64,000 nucleotides of DNA from Akkermansia sp. (GCA_022787425.1 JALFWB010000011.1:1-64000), one strand, 5' to 3'; positions 8,715 to 17,576 are shown, counted from the stretch's first letter. The notes: generated by a model from the sequence alone, not told the origin. Numbers and translations are program-made.

Positions 8715-9890
8715 TCAGTAGTTATCCGCGTGCAGCTCAAAGAAGGCCTTGGGATAGAGGCAGGCAGGGCAGGTGTCCGGCGCAGCCGTACCCACCACAA
8801 TGTGTCCGCAGTTGCGGCACTCCCACACCTTCACCTCGCTCTTGGCGAACACCTGAGCAGTCTCCACATTCTTCAGCAGGTCGCGGTAACGCTGTTCGTG
8901 TCGTTTCTCGATCTCGGCCACCAAGCGGAACTTAGCGGCCAGGTCCGGGAAGCCCTCCTCCTCGGCCGTCTTGGCAAAGCCGGCGTACATGTCGGTCCAC
9001 TCGTAGTTCTCACCATCCGCCGCAGCACCCAAGTTGGCAGCGGTATCGCCGATGCCGCCGAGCTCCTCGAACCACATGCGGGCGTGAGACTTCTCGTTCT
9101 CCGCCGTTTTCAGGAAGAGGTCGGCAATCTGCTCAAAGCCCTGCTTCTGCGCCACGGCAGCAAAGTAGCTGTACTTGTTGCGAGCTTGGGACTCACCGGC
9201 GAAGGCCTCGTGCAGGTTCTTCTCCGTCTGCGTACCCGCATAGCGATTCACGCCCTCGGCGGCCTGCTTCACCTCATTCTCCAGTGGATTGAAGTCAGAG
9301 GCGGGGTGCTTGCAGATCGGGCACACAAAATCCGGCGGCAGCACCTCACCCTCGTAGATGTAGCCGCAAATGGTGCAGATCCACCCCTTCTTCTTCTCCC
9401 CGGCGGGCTTGGGCGGCGCGGGCTTGATGTGGCGATGATAGAAGGCATAGGTGGCAGAATCCGCAGCCTCATCCAGCACGGCGGCGTCCGTCACCTCCGC
9501 AATGAACATGGTGTGCGAGCCCAAATCCACCATGTTGAGCACCTTGGCAGACAGGAAGGCGTTAGCCCCTTCCGCAATGTAGATCAGCCCGTTCTCGGAG
9601 CGCTCGTAGGTAATGCCCACGCTCTTGTCCACCTTCCGCCCCGTCTGGAAGCCCCAGTGCCTGAAGGTGCTGAACTGCGACTTCTCGGAGAGCACGGAGA
9701 CGTTGAACTCCCCGGTCTTCAGAATCATGTCATGCGTGAGGTTGGACTTGTTGACCGCCACACTGATGCGCAGCGGAGAGTCCGCCACCTGCTGCACCGT
9801 GTTCACGATGCACCCGTTGTCCTTGCCGCCGTCCTTCGCCGTCAGCACAAACAACCCGTATGAGAGTTTGAACAATGCTTTCTTGTCCAT
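8715..9890 (-). CDS. Flavin reductase-rubredoxin-rubrerythrin fusion protein
   Basis: The 391-residue protein joins four redox modules. Residues 1-155 form a flavin-reductase split barrel ([37 protein letters not shown]). Residues 168-203 are a rubredoxin with Cys172/175 and Cys190/193. Residues 220-345 are the rubrerythrin di-iron four-helix domain ([36 protein letters not shown]). Residues 353-391 are the C-terminal rubredoxin-like domain with Cys358/361 and Cys374/377. The first two modules equal the 'high-molecular-weight rubredoxin' that passes electrons from NAD(P)H to partner oxidases. Fused to rubrerythrin, this should be a one-chain NAD(P)H peroxide (or oxygen) reductase in the cytoplasm. 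It has its own promoter, and a superoxide dismutase gene lies elsewhere in the window. Confidence 0.9.
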   Translation of the reverse strand: MDKKALFKLSYGLFVLTAKDGGKDNGCIVNTVQQVADSPLRISVAVNKSNLTHDMILKTGEFNVSVLSEKSQFSTFRHWGFQTGRKVDKSVGITYERSENGLIYIAEGANAFLSAKVLNMVDLGSHTMFIAEVTDAAVLDEAADSATYAFYHRHIKPAPPKPAGEKKKGWICTICGYIYEGEVLPPDFVCPICKHPASDFNPLENEVKQAAEGVNRYAGTQTEKNLHEAFAGESQARNKYSYFAAVAQKQGFEQIADLFLKTAENEKSHARMWFEELGGIGDTAANLGAAADGENYEWTDMYAGFAKTAEEEGFPDLAAKFRLVAEIEKRHEQRYRDLLKNVETAQVFAKSEVKVWECRNCGHIVVGTAAPDTCPACLYPKAFFELHADNY

Positions 9891-9958
9891 ATCGCTTTTC
9901 CTGTGTTGATGTTCGCCCCTGCCCTCCGACGAACTCGGATGAAGCTTGAAGCATTAGA

Positions 9959-9987
9959 ATTATTCCATTTTGAACCCACCCTGTCAA
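9959..9987 (-). promoter_or_regulatory. promoter of the rubrerythrin fusion gene
   Basis: On the minus strand, TTGACA (9982-9987), a 17-base spacer and AATAAT (9959-9964) lie 68 bases before the ATG. Confidence 0.7.
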
Positions 9988-10233
9988 GCAGAAATCTCGT
10001 CAGATGCCCTCTTTTCCTACCTGAAATCTCCCTATTCGGGGCGACATATCATCCGCAGGGGGGTACTGCAAGGGGATGACAAGTCGAGATGGGTGTGATG
10101 AAATAGAAACCGGCAAGGGCAAAAGAGAGTCAGTAATCCGATGGACCTGACGAACCGAAGCCGAGCGGCAGACCCCGCCCGGGTAATCGCAGACCGCAGT
10201 TGCCGATTCACAAACTGACAAGAAAACAACATC
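9988..10233. other. intergenic region before the capsid-like gene
   Basis: With the promoter part this makes a 343-base gap between divergent genes. I see no reading frame, tRNA or convincing plus-strand -35/-10 pair for the capsid-like gene. The last 30 bases (ttcacaaactgacaagaaaa and following) are A-rich with no good Shine-Dalgarno sequence. Confidence 0.5.
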
Positions 10234-11148
10234 ATGGCTACAAGCATTTCAGATAACTATCAGATCAAGTACAGCGAGAAGTGGGGGAGCTACCTGCAGC
10301 AGGAGGCCTCCCGATTGGAGAAATACGTGACGGTCGAGACCGGGCTCTCCGGCAAGATGGTGGCGTATGACCAGTACGGCCTGCTCGAGTTCGAGGAGAA
10401 GAACGGGCGGATGCGCCCCACGGGCCTGAGTGAGGCCCCGACGAGCCGCCGCGTGCTCTTCCCGCGCCTCTTCTCCAAGGCCGTTGGCTTCGATGAGTTC
10501 GATGCCAAGCAGCTCGCCAACATCGACCTGCCCGTCAGCAAAACGGTGGAAGGTCTTCGCGCAGCCGCCGGTCGGCAGATGGACCGCGTGATGCTGGATG
10601 CCTTCCTGGGCACCTGCTACACGGGGGAGCACGGCACGGTGAGCGTACCCTTCGCTGCCGACCGCGTGGTACCCCACAACTATACGGAGAGCGGCACGGC
10701 GGAGACGAGCAACCTCACCATCGCCAAGTTGCGCCGCGCGCTCGACATGTTGATGCAGTCCGAGGCATGGAGCGAGGACCGCCGCTCCTACGGTGACGAG
10801 CTCGTGCTCGCCTGCTCCGGCAGCCAGATCTCCGCCCTGCTCCGCAGTCAGGAGGTGACCAGCTACGACTTCAACACCGTGCGAGCCCTGGCAGAGGGGC
10901 GGGTTGACTCCTTCCTCGGCTTCCGCATCATCCGTACCGAGCTCCTTCCCCTCGACCCCGACTCCGGCCAGCGAACCTGCCTCGCCTGGGTCAAGAGTAA
11001 GGCACAGTTCGGCATTTGGGACGACTTCCGCGTCAAGATCTCCGTACGCGATGACCTCGAGGAGACCCTCCAGGTACGCGCCAAGTTCGCCTGCGGTGCC
11101 ACCCGCCTGCAGGAGGAGGCCTTCGTGAAGATCATCTGCAAGGAGTAG
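10234..11148 (+). CDS. Isolated phage major-capsid-like protein
   Basis: The 304-residue protein resembles tailed-phage major capsid proteins of the group often annotated simply as 'phage capsid protein'. It has an N-terminal helix (YSEKWGSYLQQEASRLEKYV), then VETGLSGKMVAYDQYG, an R-rich segment with DLPVSKTVEGLRAAAGRQMDRVMLDAFLG, and a C-terminal region ending with strands (LAWVKSKAQFGIWDDFRVKISVRDD and following). This is typical of the coat A- and P-domain pattern. No portal, scaffold, protease or tail gene adjoins it: a redox gene lies on one side and a membrane-protein gene on the other, and an intrinsic terminator follows. Base composition matches the neighbours. A packaging-ATPase operon sits 34 kb away. 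The family call is by pattern only; an encapsulin-like or other HK97-fold shell is an alternative. Confidence 0.68.
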   Translation: MATSISDNYQIKYSEKWGSYLQQEASRLEKYVTVETGLSGKMVAYDQYGLLEFEEKNGRMRPTGLSEAPTSRRVLFPRLFSKAVGFDEFDAKQLANIDLPVSKTVEGLRAAAGRQMDRVMLDAFLGTCYTGEHGTVSVPFAADRVVPHNYTESGTAETSNLTIAKLRRALDMLMQSEAWSEDRRSYGDELVLACSGSQISALLRSQEVTSYDFNTVRALAEGRVDSFLGFRIIRTELLPLDPDSGQRTCLAWVKSKAQFGIWDDFRVKISVRDDLEETLQVRAKFACGATRLQEEAFVKIICKE

Positions 11149-11163
11149 TGCCCCCTGCCCTTC

Positions 11164-11196
11164 CCCCTCTCTCCGAACCCCGGGGAGAGGGGTTTT
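11164..11196 (+). terminator. intrinsic terminator after the capsid-like gene
   Basis: An 11-bp stem (cccctctctcc paired with ggggagagggg, one wobble), a seven-base loop and TTTT follow the stop by 15 bases, so the capsid-like gene is a single-gene unit. Confidence 0.88.
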
Positions 11197-11272
11197 CTAT
11201 TTCACATGTCCTCCGCTCACCAAGGCGAGAGCTTTTGTTGCAGAGCGCGGGGAGAGTGAGCAAGCAAAGGGC

Positions 11273-11301
11273 TTGACAGCGGGGGAATGGGGTGGTAGGA
11301 T
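11273..11301 (+). promoter_or_regulatory. promoter with -10 box 9 bases before the ATG
   Basis: TTGACA (11273-11278), a 17-base spacer and TAGGAT (11296-11301) precede the ATG at 11311 by only nine bases, predicting a leader of about three bases. Confidence 0.8.
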
Positions 11302-11310
11302 GGGGGAGAG

Positions 11311-12438
11311 ATGCTGGGTAAGGCACTATTGGTGCTGCGCGCGGTGGGCTCATGGGTCGCTGCGGCAGGGTTGATGCTCACGCTGGCGTATCCGGACAGG
11401 TTGATACCGGACACGCCGGAGGCGTACTGCACCCCGGGGATAACGCCGATGCTGCTCAAGCCTTACCTGTGGCTGCTGCCTCTGGCAGTGCTGGAACTCT
11501 TCAGCAGCCTAGGCCCGCACCGCAACCGACTGTACTTCGGGGCCCTGTTGGGGGTGTTCATCCCGGGACTCTTGGCTTGGCCGGTGCTGCAGGCACATTG
11601 GCCGGAGCTGGCCTCCCCCACTTTTGCCTATGAGGACGGTAAATTGACCTTCGCACTGCTCTGCATACTCGCGCTGATCGTCTGCTCCGTAGTCTTCCGC
11701 TTGGTGATTCTCAACTACATGCTCTACTACCGCGTGGGCGTTCGGGATGACGTTGCGGGCTCCGTGGAGGCATCCGTCCTGGACCCCGCGAAGGGGCGCA
11801 CCGTGCAGGAGATTGCGGCGGACCCTCGGCGGGTGAAACCGAACTTCCGCTTCGGTCCGGCGGACAAGGGGCTCATCGACCGCTTCACTGCCTTCATGCG
11901 GCGCATGCTGCGGCTGTACGCGCTGCGCTGCTACGCTATCTGTGCATTCTGGCTGTTCTGCCTGCTGTGGCTGCTGCTCTACCCCCGCCCGAATGAGGCC
12001 GAGGCGCAGGAGAGAGACCTAGCGCGCATGTATGACACCTACTGCCCGCGACCGGGGCTCTGCGTGGCTACAGAGCCGGCCCTGCACGCCGCCGTCCGCG
12101 TCTTCCGCCGGGTAGATGCCGAGCAGAGCCTCTGCGGCTTGCAGGCGGATGAGGCCCTGCAATGCCTGCACGTGCCGAAAGGCTACGCCACCGCCGGAGT
12201 CCGCACTGTGCGCCCCATGGATTCCGAGCCACTGCTCACCGTTGCGGCCGGACCGCGTGCCGTGGCCCTCTACGCCTATATCAATGAGGAGGACGGTAGC
12301 ATCACCACCGTCTCCTGCATGGAGAACGGCTGGAATCCGCTGCGCGATACCCAACTGCAGCGCACCCTCCAAGGCCTGCCGCCCCTGACACGTCCCCGCG
12401 CCGACGCCCCTTCCCCTTACTTACCACCACGACAATGA
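11311..12438 (+). CDS. Unknown integral membrane protein
   Basis: I do not recognise this 375-residue protein. It has about four to five hydrophobic helices in the first 230 residues (around 5-25, 48-63, 75-95, 112-140 and 205-227). A basic loop between the last two includes a PKGRTVQEIAADPRRVKPNFRFG-like region. The soluble C-terminal domain of about 140 residues has several Cys residues (TYCPRPGLC, LCGLQADEALQC) and strand-rich character, and by the positive-inside rule could face either side. The stop overlaps the thioesterase start by four bases (ATGA), so the two are translationally coupled. Confidence 0.75.
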   Translation: MLGKALLVLRAVGSWVAAAGLMLTLAYPDRLIPDTPEAYCTPGITPMLLKPYLWLLPLAVLELFSSLGPHRNRLYFGALLGVFIPGLLAWPVLQAHWPELASPTFAYEDGKLTFALLCILALIVCSVVFRLVILNYMLYYRVGVRDDVAGSVEASVLDPAKGRTVQEIAADPRRVKPNFRFGPADKGLIDRFTAFMRRMLRLYALRCYAICAFWLFCLLWLLLYPRPNEAEAQERDLARMYDTYCPRPGLCVATEPALHAAVRVFRRVDAEQSLCGLQADEALQCLHVPKGYATAGVRTVRPMDSEPLLTVAAGPRAVALYAYINEEDGSITTVSCMENGWNPLRDTQLQRTLQGLPPLTRPRADAPSPYLPPRQ

Positions 12439-12845
12439 ACTCGCTCGACATACAAACCCGCGTTGCCATGCATGATACCGATGCCTGCGGCATGGTCTAT
12501 TTCGCCAACTTCTTCCGCTACGCCGAGGCAGCAGAGATCCACGCCCTAGAGGCCACCTTGGGCGAGGCCTGCGCAGACCCCACCGCCTTCCGCTTCCCGC
12601 GCGTGCACGCGGAGTGTGATTACCTAGCCCCCCTCCGCTTCCGTGATGAGGTCACCGTCTCGCCCTCCCTCACAGCCATCGGCAACACATCGCTGCGCTG
12701 GCAGTTCATCATCTCCACCTCCCGCGGCCCGGCAGCAATCGTCCGCGCTGTCTCATCCCGCCGCTTCCCGGATGACTCGCCCGCGCCTTTCTCTGAAGTG
12801 GAAAAAACGGCCTTGGCACCGCTTTTGCGGCCGACTCGGGGCTGA
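12435..12845 (+). CDS. YbgC/FadM-type acyl-CoA thioesterase
   Basis: The 136-residue single hot-dog domain has the 4HBT signature HDTDACGMVYFANFFRYAEAAE, in which the Asp of DTDACGMVYF is the catalytic residue of the YbgC/4-hydroxybenzoyl-CoA thioesterase family. Length is typical (130-150). It should hydrolyse short- or medium-chain acyl-CoA or acyl-ACP in the cytoplasm. Translational coupling to the upstream unknown membrane protein suggests a joint envelope-lipid role, as for ybgC in the tol-pal operon, but no tol genes are nearby. Confidence 0.88.
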   Translation: MNSLDIQTRVAMHDTDACGMVYFANFFRYAEAAEIHALEATLGEACADPTAFRFPRVHAECDYLAPLRFRDEVTVSPSLTAIGNTSLRWQFIISTSRGPAAIVRAVSSRRFPDDSPAPFSEVEKTALAPLLRPTRG

Positions 12846-12882
12846 AATTTGCAAAAAAGTGTGTCTTTCGCGCATATTTTGA

Positions 12883-12911
12883 TTGCCAAGCCCGCATTTT
12901 AGGTGTATACT
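12883..12911 (+). promoter_or_regulatory. promoter of rplS
   Basis: TTGCCA (12883-12888), a 17-base spacer and TATACT (12906-12911) lie 66 bases before the rplS ATG, leaving a leader of about 60 nt. No ribosomal-protein binding structure is evident in it. Confidence 0.78.
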
Positions 12912-12977
12912 TCCGCACCCACAACGAGCCGAGAGGCTTCCGGAACATTTAATCAACAAGAAGACTGAGAGACAATC

Positions 12978-13322
12978 ATGAACATTCTCGACACTATTGC
13001 AAAGGAGCAGCAGAAGGACAATGTGACCCCCTTTAACGTGGGTGACACGGTGAAGGTGCACTGCCGCGTTATCGAGGGCGGCAAGGAGCGCGTCCAGATC
13101 TTCCAGGGCATCGTGATTGCACGCCGCGGCTCCGGCATCAACGAGGCGTTCACCGTGCGTAAGGTGGCCTACGGCGAGGGTGTCGAGCGTTCCTTCCCTC
13201 TTCATTCCCCCAAGATCGCCAAGATCGAGGTGGCCATCCGCGGTAAGGTTCGTCGCGCCAAGCTGCACTACCTGCGTGACCGCGTGGGCAAGGAGGCTGT
13301 GACCGTGAAGACGGCCCGCTGA
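12978..13322 (+). CDS. rplS: 50S ribosomal protein L19
   Basis: The 114-residue bL19 has all landmarks: [33 protein letters not shown], the [25 protein letters not shown] core and the basic [15 protein letters not shown] end. It lies at the 30S-50S interface. It is usually last in rpsP-rimM-trmD-rplS; here it is a solo gene with its own promoter and terminator. Confidence 0.98.
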   Translation: MNILDTIAKEQQKDNVTPFNVGDTVKVHCRVIEGGKERVQIFQGIVIARRGSGINEAFTVRKVAYGEGVERSFPLHSPKIAKIEVAIRGKVRRAKLHYLRDRVGKEAVTVKTAR

Positions 13323-13349
13323 TCCCGGAACTGCCCCATCGCATTTCCT

Positions 13350-13382
13350 CCCCCGCTGTGCTGTATTGCCGGCGGGGGTTTT
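13350..13382 (+). terminator. intrinsic terminator of rplS
   Basis: A seven-bp GC stem (cccccgc, 13350-13356, with gcggggg, 13372-13378) is followed by TTTT. Confidence 0.85.
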
Positions 13383-13421
13383 GCGCTAAGGCGCGGGCTG
13401 CGTCATTCTCTGTATTGAGGA

Positions 13422-13450
13422 TTGACCGCGAGGGGGCGGGGGCGTATAAT
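13422..13450 (+). promoter_or_regulatory. promoter of the pseudokinase-Sel1 gene
   Basis: TTGACC (13422-13427), a 17-base spacer and a consensus TATAAT (13445-13450). The leader is about 16 nt and contains AAAGGAGA, one of the few clear Shine-Dalgarno sequences in the window. Confidence 0.85.
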
Positions 13451-13473
13451 AGCGGCAAAGGAGAATCGAGACC

Positions 13474-15858
13474 ATGGATAACGATGCAAAGAACCTGTTA
13501 CTGCCGGTAGGCACACCGGTGGGCCCCTACATCATCCGGCGCCATTTGGGGCAGAATCAATGCTCCGCGACTTATTTGGTGGAGGATACACGGAAATCCG
13601 GTTCCTTCCTGTGGATGATAGAAAGCCTTCCGGTGTCGCTTGTCAAACGCTCGGGCTCCGCTGTTGCGCCACGCCAGCGCAAGCTCGCTCCCGTGCTGCA
13701 ACAGGCACACGCCTCGTTCGTGAAGTCGATGCGCGAGGCTTCCATGCGTCCCCTGCGGGAGCTGCACCGCGGCTACTCTGCTCTGCAGGCCAATGGTACG
13801 AATTATGTTCTGCTGATGCCCCCGAGCGGCACTTCCCTGCAGGAATGGATGAATTCCTACGCCGCGACCCCGGCGGATCACGTGCGCCGTTTCATGGATT
13901 CCTCGCTGAAGGCACTGAGTGCCATCCATGCGGCAGGACTGCTACACTTGGATATCTCACCCTCCACGCTCTTCCTGCAAAACAACACAGTACTTTTCTG
14001 TGGCTACGGGCAGCCCCGGCAGCTGTTGGCTCAGCTGTGCGAACGGCCACTCACCACGCCCTATTATTCTGCACCGGAGCTCGGCAATTATGCTACCCCA
14101 CCCACTGCGGCGGCGGATATTTTCTCACTGGGGGCTACAATGCGCAGCCTCATCACGCGCAAGAGTTTGCCCGCCCTGCGCTCTGCGGGGGATGGTCTGC
14201 TGTTACTGTCGGCGGATGACCGTCTCACTCGTGTATACGGGGCGCCGCTGTTGGCCTGTATCGATAAGGCCTTGGCGGTTCAACCCGAGCGCCGTTGGCA
14301 GAGTGTGGAGGAGTGGGCCCTCTGCCTGGCGGAGGGCCGTGTACCGGAGCTCATCGGTATGTCTGCAGCGGAGCCCTCGGTGGAGGAATTGCCGCTGGAT
14401 TTCACGCCGCCGCCTGCAGTAAAGGCCGAGCCGGTAACCGGGATCGGGCCGATGCCGAAACAGGAGGAACCTCCCACGCCTGTCAAAGTGACTACGGAGG
14501 CAACAACAGCCCCGGTGGCCAAGGAGACGCCGCAGCAGGCACCCGCACCGATGGAGGAAGAATCTCCTCGGAAGCCGGAGCTAACATCGTCTCCGATTGA
14601 GGAGCCGAAACAGGAGGCTCCTGAGCCGGTAGCCCCGCCGACAGTGGCACCCGCATCTCCCGAGCCCGATGCCCCAGCCCCGGTGAAGACACCCGAACCC
14701 CGTGCCCCCAAGGCAGAGGAGAAGCCTGCCGAGAAGGTGGAAACACCCCAAGCGGAGGAGCATTCGATTTACGACCTGATGGAGAAAAAGAACAGGAACC
14801 GGAAGGTTACCATCTGCGCGGCCCTTGCCGTTCTGGGTTTGGGTGTCGCTCTCTATGCTTGGCTGAAGGATACCGAGGTCCCTGTAGGGGGAGACATTTT
14901 CGCACCCACAAAAGCGGTCCGCGAAGGTGCCGAGGGGAAGACGGAGAAACCGGCGGAGCAGAACAATCCTAAGGAGGAGCCCGTGGCCGGGCCGTCGGCA
15001 AAGGATGCCCCTGTACTGCCGCTCGAAACCACCATTTCCCTTCCCGTTCCCGAGCCCACAAGCCCGGTAGTCGTCACACCGCCGGTTCTCCCGGATCAGC
15101 CTGCAGAGCAGCCTAAGGAAACGGAACCGACACCCGCCACACCGGATACACCCGTGGCAGGCAATGAGCCGCAGCCGTCAACCCCGACGGAGCCGGCCCA
15201 ACCCAATCAGCCGGATACACCCGTGACCGATAACGAACCGCAGCAGCCGCAGTTCCCGGATGATCAACCCACCGCCCCCACCCCAACGGAGCCAACTCAA
15301 CCTGCTCAGCCGGATACACCCGTGGTCGACAATGAGCCGCAGCCTACTCCCCCGACGGATATCGCGGCCGAGCCGGTGAGCGATTTCGAGGCCTTGGTGC
15401 AGCAGGCCCAGCAGCCCGGCAACGGTAAGGCCATGCTGCAACTGGCGCAGGCCTATGCAGAGGGCAAGGGTACCGAGAAGAACGATAAGAAGGCCTACAA
15501 GTGGTTCTATGAGGCCTCCCAAAAAGCCAATGGGGCCCAGGGCGAGGATTTGTCGGAGGCACGCTACCAAACCGGTCTCTGCTACCTGCAGGGTAAGGGT
15601 ACAGCACGCCGACCGAAGGAGGCCGCCTTCTACTTCACCCTCGCCGCCGAGAAGGGCCATGCCCAAGCGCAGTACAACCTCGGCAAGTGCTACTTGGAGG
15701 GCATCGGTGTGAAAAAAGCGAACAAGGATCTCGCACGCCGATGGCTCAACAAAGCCGCCCAAAAGGGTGTGCAGGAGGCCAAGGAGCTGCTGAAGTCCCC
15801 GTCCCTCAGGGAGGAGCCTGCTGACACACGCCGCAGCAATCGCCGCACCCGACGCTGA
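13474..15858 (+). CDS. Membrane-anchored pseudokinase with C-terminal Sel1 repeats
   Basis: The 794-residue protein has a Hanks-type kinase fold at about residues 15-292 that lacks key catalytic residues. No Lys is found where the VAIK strand should be (FLWMIE, near residue 47). HRDxxxxN reads HLDISPST, with Asp160 kept but Asn replaced by Thr. DFG reads GYG at 177-179. The APE (AYYSAPE-like, 200-202) and DIFSLG motifs remain. A Pro/Glu-rich linker (about 300-440) leads to one membrane helix (about 442-464), then an extracytoplasmic Pro/Thr-rich stretch with about three repeats of a PDTPVxxNEPQ unit. Sel1-like repeats follow (about 655-775: AYAEGKGTEKN, CYLQGKGTARR, CYLEGIGVKKA). It is probably a signalling or scaffolding protein sensing the periplasm; ligand and partner are unknown. 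Confidence 0.85.
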   Translation: MDNDAKNLLLPVGTPVGPYIIRRHLGQNQCSATYLVEDTRKSGSFLWMIESLPVSLVKRSGSAVAPRQRKLAPVLQQAHASFVKSMREASMRPLRELHRGYSALQANGTNYVLLMPPSGTSLQEWMNSYAATPADHVRRFMDSSLKALSAIHAAGLLHLDISPSTLFLQNNTVLFCGYGQPRQLLAQLCERPLTTPYYSAPELGNYATPPTAAADIFSLGATMRSLITRKSLPALRSAGDGLLLLSADDRLTRVYGAPLLACIDKALAVQPERRWQSVEEWALCLAEGRVPELIGMSAAEPSVEELPLDFTPPPAVKAEPVTGIGPMPKQEEPPTPVKVTTEATTAPVAKETPQQAPAPMEEESPRKPELTSSPIEEPKQEAPEPVAPPTVAPASPEPDAPAPVKTPEPRAPKAEEKPAEKVETPQAEEHSIYDLMEKKNRNRKVTICAALAVLGLGVALYAWLKDTEVPVGGDIFAPTKAVREGAEGKTEKPAEQNNPKEEPVAGPSAKDAPVLPLETTISLPVPEPTSPVVVTPPVLPDQPAEQPKETEPTPATPDTPVAGNEPQPSTPTEPAQPNQPDTPVTDNEPQQPQFPDDQPTAPTPTEPTQPAQPDTPVVDNEPQPTPPTDIAAEPVSDFEALVQQAQQPGNGKAMLQLAQAYAEGKGTEKNDKKAYKWFYEASQKANGAQGEDLSEARYQTGLCYLQGKGTARRPKEAAFYFTLAAEKGHAQAQYNLGKCYLEGIGVKKANKDLARRWLNKAAQKGVQEAKELLKSPSLREEPADTRRSNRRTRR

Positions 15859-15868
15859 TTTTCTTAGC

Positions 15869-15896
15869 TTGACACAGCGGCGGCCCCGAGTATAAT
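15869..15896 (+). promoter_or_regulatory. promoter with -10 box 8 bases before the ATG
   Basis: TTGACA (15869-15874), a 16-base spacer and TATAAT (15891-15896) end eight bases before the ATG at 15905, so the transcript should be leaderless or nearly so. Confidence 0.85.
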
Positions 15897-15904
15897 GGTA
15901 GGGT

Positions 15905-17389
15905 ATGAAACGCACATGCCTTCTTCTACCGGCGGTCGCCGCGCTTTTTGCGCAGGCTCTCTCGGCGGAGCCTACCTCTGCTAAGCCTTCTTCCGTCGGT
16001 AACATTATGTACGTGGGTGATTCCATTACCCATGGTGTCAACAGTGCCTCTTACCGCTGGCAACTCCACAAGGTCTTCGCGGACAACAACCTGTCATACA
16101 CGGAGCTCGGCATCAATACGGGTAACACTCCCGGTCATCTCGGAGGATCCGCCCTCAAGAACACAACGGCGGACTACGCAGGCTCAACTTTCCGCAACAC
16201 CCATTGCGCCCAATCCAGCGGCCGTGCCTGGGAGGTCTCCGGCAATGCTTCCGGCGGCAAACCCGCTAACCAAAAATACCAGCGTTACAATGGTACCAAT
16301 ATCAAGAATTGGCTGGGGCTGGACAAGAAGACTAACCGAGGGGAGCCCTACAACGGGCCCGTGTTTACCAAGGATGACACGCCCGCACGCGTTTGCATCA
16401 TGATCGGTACCAATGACTTACTCTCCGATACCAAACAGGGTTCCACCCTCGTAGCCAACAAGGACAAGGAGATGACCGATCTGATCAAGGACGTGGACGC
16501 CATCGTGGCCACCATCCGAAAGGTCGCGCCCAAGGCTCAAATTTCCATCAACGAGATCCCCGCTTGGTGCATGGCGGGCACCATGGCTAATGCCGATGTG
16601 CACGAGGCGGTGCAGGAGTACAACAGCCGCCTGCGTAAGTGGGCTCAGAAGAAAAAGATTACTGTCATTAATGTCAACCGCGGACTGGCAGATGTCACCT
16701 CCACCAAGCCGCTGGACGGCATCCCCTCCATGTTCACGGCGGATAAACTGCACCCCGCAGCCCAAGGTGACCTGATAATTGCAGGCAACATGGCGCGAGC
16801 CCTCGGCTGGGGCGGACGTACCGCAGGGCTGCCCCGCAAGGCCGCTTCGGCTCTCGCCCCCCTGCCCTCGTTCTCCGCAGACGGCGCGAGCGCGGATGGG
16901 CAAAATGCTTACAAACTCAAGGACGGTGACTCGGTCTCGGCCTCCTTCTCCCCCGCAGCGGAGTTCACCGTAGAGTTCACTCCCACCCTCGGCAACGGCA
17001 GCAAGGACGGATGGGATGCCGACTCCGCCCTCTCCGCCACCATCCCCGGCGCAGGGTCACTCTCCATCTCGGAGGGCTTCATCCGCTGGAACGGTACGAC
17101 GCTCTTCTCCGCCGATATGTCGGCTAACAAGGAGCCCATCCGCATCTGCTCTGTCCCCGGCAATGATGACGCCACCATCCCCGGCGGGATCTATGTCTGG
17201 CTCGGCGACATGCTCATCGGAGAAGCACTTCCTACCTCCGCCCCCACCGGTGATACCCTCTCCTTCTCCCTCACCGGCTCCGCCACCGCCCACCTCATCC
17301 TCCACGCTGCCGACCCCGGCCACGCCTTCGCTCCCACCACCACACCTCCCCCTGCCTCCCCCAAATCAAAATCAAAAAAGCGCGGCTGA
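15905..17389 (+). CDS. Secreted SGNH/GDSL-family esterase
   Basis: The 494-residue protein has a Sec signal peptide (MKRTCLLLPAVAALFAQALSA). The SGNH hydrolase domain spans about residues 30-300: block I VGDSITHG with nucleophile Ser40, the GTND block (MIGTNDLL), and block V DKLHPAAQGD carrying the catalytic Asp/His. Such enzymes remove acetyl or acyl groups from glycans, including sialate and xylan esters. A second domain of about 180 residues (strand-rich, FTVEFTPTLGNGS to TAHLILHAAD) looks like a carbohydrate-binding or jelly-roll module, and the C-terminus is a Pro/Lys-rich tail (SPKSKSKKRG). A role in host or dietary glycan de-esterification is inference. Confidence 0.85.
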   Translation: MKRTCLLLPAVAALFAQALSAEPTSAKPSSVGNIMYVGDSITHGVNSASYRWQLHKVFADNNLSYTELGINTGNTPGHLGGSALKNTTADYAGSTFRNTHCAQSSGRAWEVSGNASGGKPANQKYQRYNGTNIKNWLGLDKKTNRGEPYNGPVFTKDDTPARVCIMIGTNDLLSDTKQGSTLVANKDKEMTDLIKDVDAIVATIRKVAPKAQISINEIPAWCMAGTMANADVHEAVQEYNSRLRKWAQKKKITVINVNRGLADVTSTKPLDGIPSMFTADKLHPAAQGDLIIAGNMARALGWGGRTAGLPRKAASALAPLPSFSADGASADGQNAYKLKDGDSVSASFSPAAEFTVEFTPTLGNGSKDGWDADSALSATIPGAGSLSISEGFIRWNGTTLFSADMSANKEPIRICSVPGNDDATIPGGIYVWLGDMLIGEALPTSAPTGDTLSFSLTGSATAHLILHAADPGHAFAPTTTPPPASPKSKSKKRG

Positions 17390-17412
17390 GTTCAATTCGT
17401 CGCCAATACAGA

Positions 17413-17454
17413 ACAACCGCACCCGGCTTTTCCACGCCGGGTGCGGTTGTTTTT
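17413..17454 (+). terminator. intrinsic terminator of the SGNH esterase gene
   Basis: A 15-bp perfect stem (17413-17427 with 17436-17450) with an eight-base loop runs into a T-rich tail ending at 17454. Confidence 0.93.
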
Positions 17455-17576
17455 CACAATTTCGGAGCAGAGAATTCCCCCTTCATTTCTATAGAAAACA
17501 TCAGAAAATCCGTGGGAGGTAGTAGACACAGAGCCCCCACTGGGAATGGCTGCAAATGAAATACACCCCCGTAGGG

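Noticed and set aside
15121..15360. Repeated Pro-Asp-Thr-Pro blocks considered as a CRISPR-like array
   Set aside because: The repeats are imperfect, in-frame coding repeats inside the pseudokinase gene, without constant spacer length or cas genes nearby.
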